Positions 12,514-19,105 of a DNA stretch of 22,134 nt are shown here, one piece after another. Made by a program: the position numbers and the translations under genes. Within the stretch, counting starts at the first letter, position 1. Each line of letters begins with the position of its first letter. Below the pieces are notes generated by a model. It did no database searches, was not told where the DNA came from, and saw only the letters and a list, made by a program, of their open reading frames with translations. Source of the stretch: an uncultured Muribaculaceae bacterium (GTDB lineage Bacteria; Bacteroidota; Bacteroidia; Bacteroidales; Muribaculaceae); the NCBI GenBank assembly GCA_904501735.1, contig CAJGBY010000024.1, forward strand, positions 1-22,134, in the 5' to 3' direction.

Positions 12514-12549
12514 GGGAAATGTAGCTGTGAAGCTGCATTTCCCTTTTTT
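12514..12549 (+). terminator. Terminator of the btuB-btuG operon
   Basis: GGGAAATGTAGCT (12514-12526) pairs with AGCTGCATTTCCC (12531-12543) as a 13-base-pair stem with one G-U pair and a GTGA loop. TTTTTT follows. It is a textbook factor-independent terminator, 28 bases after the lipoprotein stop. Confidence 0.95.
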
Positions 12550-12619
12550 ACATCTTTTGTGGAGGTTTAGTTGTTTAAAACTAAAACAAGATAAGAATTA
12601 TATCGTGATATGGAACAAT

Positions 12620-12647
12620 TTTGTATGATGAGGTGGTTGTAATTTTG
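12620..12647 (+). promoter_or_regulatory. Possible promoter of the DUF3943 gene
   Basis: The -7 element TAATTTTG (12640-12647) matches TAnnTTTG. A TTTG (12620-12623) lies only 16 bases upstream, shorter than the usual 19-20. The start codon is 29 bases further on. The -7 match and position are good, but the -33 spacing is doubtful. Confidence 0.45.
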
Positions 12648-12675
12648 TAACAATCAAATCGTAATTTATAGCTCT

Positions 12676-13512
12676 ATGAATAGAATAAAACTTAAGTGGG
12701 TGTTGTGTGCGCTACTATGCGTGGTGTGTGTTGGTGAATGTGGAGCAAATGTGCGACCTATATCGCCCGATACGATAAAAATAAAGCCCATAGAGTGTGA
12801 TGTGAAGTTGCCATCACGCATAATATCTCAAATAAATATTTATGATATGCCATATTCGCGTACAGCAAGTAATAAGAATTGGCCTAGGTTGTGGCTTAAT
12901 ACAGGCGCATTGTATGGCGCAGGGTTTGTGGCGCTTGCTGTATTGGAGTCGCTACCTCAAGATGCAACAAATTGGAATAGGGAGGAGTTGAGTAGTGTGT
13001 CACCATTTAAGCGGTGGGGTAATCATGTGGAAAAAGTAGCGCATTGGGACGGAGATAATCCTATTTTCAATTATATACTTCATCCCTATGGTGGAGCAGC
13101 CTATTTTATGGGAGCCCGTAGTCAAGGGTTTAATTTCTGGGAGTCGACATTGTATAGTTTTTGCATTTCGACATTCTTTTGGGAGTATGGTATAGAGGCA
13201 TTTATGGAGGTTCCATCAATACAGGACCTCATAATCACGCCACTTGTGGGATCAGTAGTAGGAGAGTGTTTTTACAAATGGAAACGCGGTATTGTTGCCA
13301 ATGGCTACACGCTACTGGGTTCAAGTGCGTTGGGTTATGTAGCAGCATTTCTAATAGACCCGGTGAATGAGTTTGTGGGCTTATTCGCTGGTAATCCTTG
13401 CAAAAAGAATATGATGGAAAAGCGGCGAAAGACCGAATGTGCTGTTGTTCCATTGCTCGCAACAACCAATCAAGGAATGAAATATGGTGTTTCGGTTAAT
13501 ATAGTGTTCTAA
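12676..13512 (+). CDS. DUF3943 domain-containing protein, function unknown
   Basis: This 278-residue protein has a cleavable-looking signal peptide (1-24, ending CGA). The central block matches what I recall of DUF3943: NYILHPYGGAAYFMGAR (132-148) with H136-P137, an FWES segment (E156), WEYGIEA (169-175), then EVPSIQDLIITPLVG (178-192). Several Gly/Ala-rich hydrophobic stretches (about 76-92, 185-199 and 212-228) suggest membrane association, and the last residues (YGVSVNIVF, ending in Phe) resemble an outer-membrane protein end. The biochemical role is not known. It is separated from btuG by a terminator, so it is probably not part of the B12 operon. It converges with alaS. Confidence 0.8.
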   Translation: MNRIKLKWVLCALLCVVCVGECGANVRPISPDTIKIKPIECDVKLPSRIISQINIYDMPYSRTASNKNWPRLWLNTGALYGAGFVALAVLESLPQDATNWNREELSSVSPFKRWGNHVEKVAHWDGDNPIFNYILHPYGGAAYFMGARSQGFNFWESTLYSFCISTFFWEYGIEAFMEVPSIQDLIITPLVGSVVGECFYKWKRGIVANGYTLLGSSALGYVAAFLIDPVNEFVGLFAGNPCKKNMMEKRRKTECAVVPLLATTNQGMKYGVSVNIVF

Positions 13513-13553
13513 AAAAAGAATATCGGTGTACCAATAGTAGGTACACCGATATT
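13511..13553. terminator. Terminator between convergent DUF3943 gene and alaS
   Basis: A perfect 14-base-pair stem (13519-13532 AATATCGGTGTACC with 13540-13553 GGTACACCGATATT) has a 7-base loop. Read on the minus strand it is followed by a run of eight T (complement of 13511-13518), so it is a strong terminator for alaS, 31 bases past its stop. On the plus strand only AGTATATG follows, so for the DUF3943 gene it would act weakly. The left arm begins 7 bases after that stop codon. Confidence 0.9.
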
Positions 13554-13583
13554 AGTATATGCTAAATCAAGTTTGTTCTCGAA

Positions 13584-16202
13584 TTAGTGCTTAAGAAGCT
13601 CACGCATCTTTTCCATAGCTGCCGATAGACCGTCCATATCCTTACCACCAGCTTGAGCGAAGTGAGGTTGACCTCCACCACCACCCTTGATAAGCTTGGC
13701 AGCTTCGCGCACCATAGCCGATGCATTCATGCCGTCCTTGACAAGGTTATCAGAAAGTTGAACAGTAAGCATAGGCTTGCCGTTTTCGTGAGTAGCAGCA
13801 ATGAACACTGTATCGTTGAGGTTGTCGGCCTTTAATGCAAATGCGATACCCTTAACAACATCGGCAATACGAGCACCAGAGCAAGACACTACAGTAAGAC
13901 CATTGATGTTTTCTGCCTTTTCAAGCAATTCAGCCTTTTGGTTCTTGATGCGTTCTTGCAAGAATTCTTCAGCTTGCTTGCGAAGGTCGGCATTTTCGGC
14001 AAGTGATTTTTGAAGAGCAGGAATCACATTAGGAGCATTGTTAAGCAATGCGCTGATTTGAGAAAGAGTGTCTTTAAGTTGATACATAGTATCTTCAACA
14101 TTGGCACCAGTGATAGCTTCGATGCGGCGAATACCTGCAGCGATACTGCTTTCGCTTACGATCTTAATCATACCGATGTTACCAGTGTTTTCAACATGTG
14201 TACCACCACAAAGTTCGATAGAGCTGCCATATTGGATTACGCGTACCTTATCGCCATACTTTTCGCCAAATAGAGCCATAGCACCAAGTTCTTTAGCTTC
14301 AGCGATAGGAAGGTCGCGGTGTTCGCAACGAGGTGTAGCTTTGCGTACCTTTTCGTTAGCAAGGCGTTCCACTTTGCGCAATTCTTCTTCAGTCATCTTT
14401 TGGAAGTGAGAGAAGTCGAAACGAAGCACTTCAGGGCTTACGAATGAACCCTTTTGCTCAACATGTGTGCCAAGAACTTCGCGTAGAGATTCGTGAAGCA
14501 AGTGAGTAGCTGTGTGGTTGCAGCAGATAGCTTGACGAGCTTCAGTGTCGATAGCTGCGCGGAAACTTTCAGTTACATCTTGAGGCAACTTGTTCACGAT
14601 ACAAACTGATTGGTTGTATTCGCGCTTAGTGTCGACAACTTCGATGGTTTCGTTAGCGAAGAATAGGTGTCCCTTATCGCCCACTTGACCACCCATTTCG
14701 CCATAGAAAGGAGAACGAGCAAGGATTAGTTGATAGAATTCCTTGTTGCGTTGTTTAATCTTGCGGTAGCGAAGGATTTCAGTTTCTACTTCAGTAAGGT
14801 CATAGCCAACAAATTCAGCATCACCTTCGTGAAGGATAACCCAGTCGGTAGCTTCAACGGCAGCAGCATTGCGAGCGCGTTCCTTTTGCTTAGTCATTTC
14901 GGCGTTGAACTCGTTGATATTAGCTGTCATACCGTTTTCCTTCAAGATAAGCTCAGTAAGGTCAAGAGGGAATCCGTAAGTGTCGTATAGAGTAAATGCT
15001 GTAACGCCTGAAATTTCAGTCTTACCAGCAGCTTTAGTTTCGTTGATAACCTTATCGATTAGCTTGATACCTGTTTCAAGAGTGCGAAGGAATGCTTCTT
15101 CTTCTTCCTTGATAACCTTCTTGATAAGGTCGGCTTGAGCCACAAGTTCTGGGTAAGCTTCGCCCATAGAGTCGATAAGAGTGTCGACAAGTGAGTAGAT
15201 GAATGCTTGTTTTTGGTTAAGGAATGTGTAACCATAACGAACAGCACGACGCAAGATGCGGCGAATCACATAACCAGCCTTTGCGTTAGATGGAAGTTGT
15301 GAATCGGCGATAGAGAAAGAGATTGTGCGCACATGGTCGGCGATAACGCGCATAGCGATATCTGATTTAGCGTCCTCTCCGTATTTTTTGCTTGAAATTG
15401 ATGCAATCTTTTGGATAAGTGGTTGGAATACATCGGTATCGTAGTTAGATTGCTTACCTTGAAGAGCCATACAAAGGCGTTCGAATCCCATACCAGTGTC
15501 GATTACTCGTGCTGGTAGACCTTCGAGTGAACCATCAGCTTTGCGATTGTATTGCATGAATACAAGGTTCCAAATTTCGATAACTTGTGGGTGGCTTTGG
15601 TTTACAAGTTCGCGACCTGAAATCTTAGCTTTTTCTTCTTCGCTACGCAAGTCGATGTGGATTTCAGAGCAAGGTCCACAAGGTCCTGTATCGCCCATTT
15701 CCCAGAAGTTGTCTTTGCGATTACCATTGATGATGTGATCCTTTGGTAGGTGCTTTTCCCAGATAGCAGCTGCTTCGTTGTCGCGTTCAAGACCTTCGGC
15801 TTCGTATCCTTCGAAAACAGTAGCATAAAGGATTTCTGGGTTGATTTTAAGCACATCAACAAGGTATTCCCATGCCCAGTCGATAGCTTCTTGCTTGAAA
15901 TAATCGCCAAAAGACCAGTTGCCGAGCATTTCAAACATAGTGTGGTGGTAGGTGTCAAGACCTACTTCCTCCAAGTCGTTGTGCTTACCACTCACGCGAA
16001 GACATTTTTGTGAGTCGGCTACACGCTTATAGTTAGGTGTTACAGTTCCGAGGATGATGTCCTTGAACTGGTTCATACCTGCATTGGTAAACATCAATGT
16101 AGGGTCGTCTTTAATGACCATAGGAGCAGAAGGCACGATTTTGTGTCCTTTGCTTTGAAAGAATTCCTTAAATGATTCTCTAATTTCTTTTGAAGTAAGC
16201 AT
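13584..16202 (-). CDS. alaS: Alanine--tRNA ligase
   Basis: The 872 residues match the usual length (E. coli 876). The N-terminal class II catalytic domain contains MFTNAGMNQFKDIILG (about residues 33-48) and GDTGPCGPCSEIH (about 165-180). The editing/zinc centre is complete: H563 and H567 in HTATH, and C665 and H669 in CGGTH, almost the same numbers as in E. coli. The C-terminal C-Ala domain shows the Gly-rich KGGGGGQPHFAQAGG. It charges tRNA-Ala in the cytoplasm and clears mischarged Ser or Gly. The ATG at 16202 gives the standard N-terminus (MLTSKEIRESF). It is a single gene with its own promoter, divergent from a MerR-type gene and convergent with the DUF3943 gene. Confidence 0.99.
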   Translation of the reverse strand: MLTSKEIRESFKEFFQSKGHKIVPSAPMVIKDDPTLMFTNAGMNQFKDIILGTVTPNYKRVADSQKCLRVSGKHNDLEEVGLDTYHHTMFEMLGNWSFGDYFKQEAIDWAWEYLVDVLKINPEILYATVFEGYEAEGLERDNEAAAIWEKHLPKDHIINGNRKDNFWEMGDTGPCGPCSEIHIDLRSEEEKAKISGRELVNQSHPQVIEIWNLVFMQYNRKADGSLEGLPARVIDTGMGFERLCMALQGKQSNYDTDVFQPLIQKIASISSKKYGEDAKSDIAMRVIADHVRTISFSIADSQLPSNAKAGYVIRRILRRAVRYGYTFLNQKQAFIYSLVDTLIDSMGEAYPELVAQADLIKKVIKEEEEAFLRTLETGIKLIDKVINETKAAGKTEISGVTAFTLYDTYGFPLDLTELILKENGMTANINEFNAEMTKQKERARNAAAVEATDWVILHEGDAEFVGYDLTEVETEILRYRKIKQRNKEFYQLILARSPFYGEMGGQVGDKGHLFFANETIEVVDTKREYNQSVCIVNKLPQDVTESFRAAIDTEARQAICCNHTATHLLHESLREVLGTHVEQKGSFVSPEVLRFDFSHFQKMTEEELRKVERLANEKVRKATPRCEHRDLPIAEAKELGAMALFGEKYGDKVRVIQYGSSIELCGGTHVENTGNIGMIKIVSESSIAAGIRRIEAITGANVEDTMYQLKDTLSQISALLNNAPNVIPALQKSLAENADLRKQAEEFLQERIKNQKAELLEKAENINGLTVVSCSGARIADVVKGIAFALKADNLNDTVFIAATHENGKPMLTVQLSDNLVKDGMNASAMVREAAKLIKGGGGGQPHFAQAGGKDMDGLSAAMEKMRELLKH

Positions 16203-16261
16203 ATTTTATGTTGCTTTTAAAAAATAATCTACTTAAATTCAATTAATTTGGATTTAAAGTG

Positions 16262-16293
16262 CAAAATTACGGCTTTATTATTATTTTTGCAAA
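16262..16293 (-). promoter_or_regulatory. Promoter of alaS
   Basis: On the minus strand, TTTG (16293-16290) is followed by 20 bases and then TAATTTTG (16269-16262), a full Bacteroidota promoter. Transcription would start near 16255, giving a leader of about 50 bases before the alaS ATG. Confidence 0.75.
16282..16289 (+). promoter_or_regulatory. Possible -7 element for the MerR-type gene
   Basis: TATTTTTG matches TAnnTTTG and lies about 60 bases before the start codon at 16349. No TTTG occurs at the -33 distance. It sits next to the alaS -33 element on the opposite strand, so the two promoters would overlap. Confidence 0.35.
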
Positions 16294-16348
16294 AAATAGG
16301 TGGCTAACCTATTGTAATAAAGTGGCGAATAAGTAAAAAAGTGCTATA

Positions 16349-16684
16349 ATGGACGATTTGAGTAAGAAATTCTATAAAATAGGCGAGGTGGCCGACATTT
16401 TGGGAATCCCAGCATCGACATTGCGATTCTGGGAAAAAGAGTTTACTATTTTAAGACCTCGTCGAAATGCAAAGAATATTAGAGTGTATACACCACAAGA
16501 TGTGGAGACAATACGCAAACTATACTATCTTGTGAAGGAAAAGGGGTTGAAACTTGATGCAGCTCAAGAGTATCTCAACAAGAATCGTCAAGTGGTGGAT
16601 AAAACATTTGAGGTGGTGGAAAATCTTAAGAAGATACGCGAACAATTGGTGGGGTTGCAAACTGCACTTAATTCGATGAGATAA
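16349..16684 (+). CDS. Short MerR-family transcriptional regulator
   Basis: This 111-residue protein begins with a MerR-type winged helix-turn-helix: KKFYKIGEVADILGIPASTLRFWEKEF (about 6-32), then a wing with RRNAKNIRVYT (38-48) and DVETIRKLYYLV. A helical tail (about 82-111) could form the dimerisation coiled coil. No effector-binding domain or metal-binding cysteines are present, so no inducer can be read from the sequence. The FWEKEF motif and the short length match a Bacteroidota group of small MerR proteins often found near housekeeping genes. It is divergent from alaS across 146 bases and might act on that shared region (inference). Confidence 0.92.
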   Translation: MDDLSKKFYKIGEVADILGIPASTLRFWEKEFTILRPRRNAKNIRVYTPQDVETIRKLYYLVKEKGLKLDAAQEYLNKNRQVVDKTFEVVENLKKIREQLVGLQTALNSMR

Positions 16685-16724
16685 TGATGTGGCTGATGCT
16701 ATGAATTACCAACCACATTGTAAT

Positions 16725-16769
16725 GAAAAAAGAGAGAGTAACGAATCGGTTCGTTACTCTCTTCTCTTT
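16725..16769. terminator. Bidirectional terminator between MerR-type and ROK genes
   Basis: AGAGAGTAACGAA (16733-16745) pairs perfectly with TTCGTTACTCTCT (16750-16762) across a TCGG loop. On the plus strand TCTCTTT follows, and on the minus strand CTTTTTTCATTA follows. The stem serves the two convergent genes. The minus-strand direction has the stronger T-run and would end the ROK operon. Confidence 0.88.
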
Positions 16770-16799
16770 ATAATCAAAAATGTTTCGTTTGTTCTTTGA

Positions 16800-17759
16800 T
16801 TACTTAGCTTCCCAACCAAGAGCACTTGCGCCAAGGATAGCAGCATCGCTTTCTTTCAATTCAGAAACAAGCAATTTAACTTTACCCTTGTAGCAGCTAA
16901 GAATGTTCTTGTCAAGAGAATCTTTTACAGGTTTCATAATCAAGTCGCCTGCTTTAGTCAAACCACCGAATAGTACGAATGCTTCAGGGCTTGAGAATGT
17001 AACGAAATCAGCAAGAGCTTGACCAAGAATGTCGCCAGTGTATTCGAAAATATCCTTAGCAATTTGATCGCCTGCAACTGCTGCATCGTAAACATCCTTA
17101 GAAGTGATTTCATCAACTGGAATGTTGCGAAGAGCAGAATCTTCCTTGCGGATTTCAAGGAATTCGCGAGCAGTGCGAGCTACACCAGTAGCTGAGCAGT
17201 AAGCTTCAAGACAGCCTGTGCGACCACAACCACACATACGACCATTGTTGCGCTTCATTACCACGTGACCAAGTTCGCCTGCGAAACCGTCGTGACCATA
17301 TACCATTTGACCATTTACAACGATACCACTACCAACACCTGTACCAAGTGTGATCATGATGAAATCCTTCAAACCACGAGCAGCACCATAAGTCATTTCG
17401 CCGATAGCTGCAGCGTTAGCATCGTTAGTGATTACTGCTGGGATACCAAACTTCTTAGAGATTAGTTCTGCAAATGGTATTGGAGTAGGCCAAGGAAGGT
17501 TTACACCGTCTTCGATAAGACCTGTGAAATAGTTGGCATTAGGTGCACCGATACCGATACCTTGTACCTTATCTTGAGCATCGTTTTCTTCGATAAGACG
17601 AGTCAATTCGCCGTGCAATTCATCGATATAGTCTTCGATGTTGTTATGTTTTCTTGTTTTGATAGAACCACCTGCGATAACTTTACCACAAGTGTCAACG
17701 ATACCGAAAGCAGTGTTAGTGCCACCCATATCGATACCAATAACATAAGGCTTGTTCAT
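16800..17759 (-). CDS. ROK-family sugar kinase, probable glucokinase
   Basis: This 319-residue protein has the full ROK fold: the phosphate-binding GIDMGGTNTAFG (8-19), the catalytic Asp113 in TNDANAAA, ITLGTGVGSGIV (136-147), the sugar-binding ExGH motif E162-H165, and the zinc motif CGCGRTGC with C176, C178 and C183. These residues fit an active cytoplasmic ATP-dependent hexokinase. ROK proteins of this length in Bacteroidota are usually annotated as glucokinase, but the exact sugar (glucose, N-acetylmannosamine, fructose and others) cannot be fixed here. No DNA-binding domain is present, so it is a kinase and not a ROK repressor. It starts 40 bases after the small membrane protein, with no promoter seen between them, so it is probably the last gene of a three-gene operon. 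Confidence 0.94.
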   Translation of the reverse strand: MNKPYVIGIDMGGTNTAFGIVDTCGKVIAGGSIKTRKHNNIEDYIDELHGELTRLIEENDAQDKVQGIGIGAPNANYFTGLIEDGVNLPWPTPIPFAELISKKFGIPAVITNDANAAAIGEMTYGAARGLKDFIMITLGTGVGSGIVVNGQMVYGHDGFAGELGHVVMKRNNGRMCGCGRTGCLEAYCSATGVARTAREFLEIRKEDSALRNIPVDEITSKDVYDAAVAGDQIAKDIFEYTGDILGQALADFVTFSSPEAFVLFGGLTKAGDLIMKPVKDSLDKNILSCYKGKVKLLVSELKESDAAILGASALGWEAK

Positions 17760-17799
17760 AGTCGCTAAAATTTAGTTTTATGATTTGTAAATAAGTGAA

Positions 17800-18006
17800 T
17801 TATAAAAGACAAAATGCGAATTCGGCTACTGCGAAAGCAGCAAGCAACGCAAAACCAATCCACACCTTCTTAGCTTCAAAGTGAGGAAAGCTAAGGAAGA
17901 ATGAATTTTCAGGAGTTGGAACGTCAGCAGGGCGTTCACTAGCACAAGCTGCTTCAACTTCGGCTGCTTGGCGTGCAAAATCGTTCTTGATTTCTTCTGT
18001 ATTCAT
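17800..18006 (-). CDS. Small single-span membrane protein, not recognised
   Basis: I do not recognise a family for this 68-residue protein. Residues 1-32 are soluble, charged and Ala-rich (NDFARQAAEVEAACASERP). Residues 33-44 include NSFFLSFPHFE. Residues 48-68 are one hydrophobic helix ending at the C-terminus (CLL), so the layout is that of a tail-anchored inner-membrane protein with its N-terminus probably in the cytoplasm. It sits 31 bases after the DUF3127 gene and 40 bases before the ROK gene in the same direction, which supports it as a real, co-transcribed gene. Its codon use resembles that of its neighbours. Confidence 0.78.
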   Translation of the reverse strand: MNTEEIKNDFARQAAEVEAACASERPADVPTPENSFFLSFPHFEAKKVWIGFALLAAFAVAEFAFCLL

Positions 18007-18037
18007 AATTTATATGTTTGTTGTTTTGTTTGTTTAA

Positions 18038-18439
18038 TTAGAATGGTAGATCATCGTTTTCGCCTTCGGCTGCACCGAAATCAGGAACTGTAGGTGCTGG
18101 GATAGCGTTAGGCACTGGAGTCGATGCTGCAGGAGCTACTGGTGTAGCTGCAGGAGCATTAGCTGCTGCTGGATCAACTTGTTCAGCCTTCCAACCACGA
18201 ACACTTGTAAACCACTTACCGTTCCATTCGCGACTTTCAAGATCGAAACTTAATTTGATAGTGTCGCCCACTTCAAGAGGGTATTGGTTGGCGCGTTCGC
18301 CAAAGAAATCGAAATGTACCTTTTTAGGGAAGTTTTCGATTGTTTCAAGCACATATTCTTGTTTGCTCCAAGCGTTACCAGCTTTAGAAGTACCTTGTTG
18401 TAGCTCAAGCTTTTGAATAATCTTTCCAGTAATTTCCAT
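18038..18439 (-). CDS. DUF3127 protein with SSB-like C-terminal tip
   Basis: This 133-residue protein starts with a compact beta-rich domain (1-87; MEITGKIIQKLELQQGTSK, KKVHFDFFGERANQY, GDTIKLSFDLESREWNGKWFTSV), which matches DUF3127, a Bacteroidota family with an OB-fold-like appearance. A flexible Ala/Pro linker follows (about 89-118), and the end is acidic (EGENDDLPF). This layout copies single-stranded DNA-binding protein, whose acidic DDDIPF tip recruits repair and replication proteins. A nucleic-acid or SSB-partner role is therefore plausible but not shown. Pfam family membership is from memory of the motif. It is first in a minus-strand operon with a small membrane protein and a ROK kinase. 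Confidence 0.85.
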   Translation of the reverse strand: MEITGKIIQKLELQQGTSKAGNAWSKQEYVLETIENFPKKVHFDFFGERANQYPLEVGDTIKLSFDLESREWNGKWFTSVRGWKAEQVDPAAANAPAATPVAPAASTPVPNAIPAPTVPDFGAAEGENDDLPF

Positions 18440-18487
18440 AATGTATATTTTGAATGTTTGTATTTTGCGTATTTGTTATTCAACCTA

Positions 18488-18495
18488 CAAATTTA
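18488..18495 (-). promoter_or_regulatory. Probable -7 element for the DUF3127 operon
   Basis: On the minus strand the bases read TAAATTTG, matching TAnnTTTG, 48 bases before the DUF3127 ATG. A TTG is found 22 bases further upstream (18518-18520), slightly beyond the usual spacing. Confidence 0.5.
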
Positions 18496-18620
18496 TGAAA
18501 TCATTTTGGACTTTCTGCAATTTCTTACAAAAAATACTGAAAAAAGTTTTTTGACAGTATGGTAGGGATAGTGAAAATGGAACCTAACGAGGTGAAAAAT
18601 AGTGAAATTGGGTGTTGTTG

Positions 18621-18652
18621 TTTGTTTTTTATCGTGGGTTGTGCTACCTTTG
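18621..18652 (+). promoter_or_regulatory. Promoter of rsfS-ftsH
   Basis: TTTG (18621-18624), 20 bases, then TACCTTTG (18645-18652). The -7 octamer is identical to that of the B12 operon. Transcription should start near 18658, about 20 bases before the rsfS ATG at 18681. This rules out translation from the GTG at 18612. Confidence 0.82.
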
Positions 18653-18680
18653 TATCCTTAAAATAGGTTTTAAAAAGAAT

Positions 18681-19040
18681 ATGACAGAAGAAAAGAAATT
18701 GGTAAACGCAATAATCGAGGGTATTCAAGATCGCAAGGGTAAAAGTATTGTCCATGTGGATATGAGTGCTATTGAAGATGCTACTACTCGTGGTTTCGTG
18801 ATATGCACAGGTACATCGACAATGCAAGTGAGCGCAATAGCTGATAGCGTGCGTGATTATTTGTTGGAAAATGAGAACATTAAACCATATAATTATGATG
18901 GTTATCGCAATAGTCAATGGATTGTACTCGATTATGGCACGATTTATGTACATATCTTTTTAAAGGAGTTTCGTGACTTGTATAATCTTGAGGCTTTGTG
19001 GAGTGATGCTGTTATTACAGAGATTCCCGATCTTGATTGA
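18681..19040 (+). CDS. rsfS: Ribosome silencing factor RsfS (Iojap/RsfA family)
   Basis: This 119-residue protein covers the complete Iojap/RsfS domain, with DMSAIEDATTRGFVICTG (27-44), WIVLDYGTIYVHIF (80-93) and the end motif RDLYNLEALWSDA (98-110). RsfS binds ribosomal protein L14 and blocks joining of the two ribosomal subunits, slowing translation in starvation or stationary phase. The reading frame is open back to a GTG at 18612. I chose the ATG at 18681 because it gives the family N-terminus (MTEEKKLVNAII) and because the -7 box lies inside the longer version. ftsH follows after 65 bases with no terminator, the usual Bacteroidales pairing. Confidence 0.96.
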   Translation: MTEEKKLVNAIIEGIQDRKGKSIVHVDMSAIEDATTRGFVICTGTSTMQVSAIADSVRDYLLENENIKPYNYDGYRNSQWIVLDYGTIYVHIFLKEFRDLYNLEALWSDAVITEIPDLD

Positions 19041-19105
19041 ACAGAACGCGAATACGGGTGTTTAGATTTAAGGAGTATTAACTCGTTGTTATAAAAAAGG
19101 AAAAG

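Noticed and set aside
18612..18680. N-terminal extension of rsfS from a GTG codon
   Set aside because: A consensus promoter lies inside it, and the family N-terminus starts at 18681.
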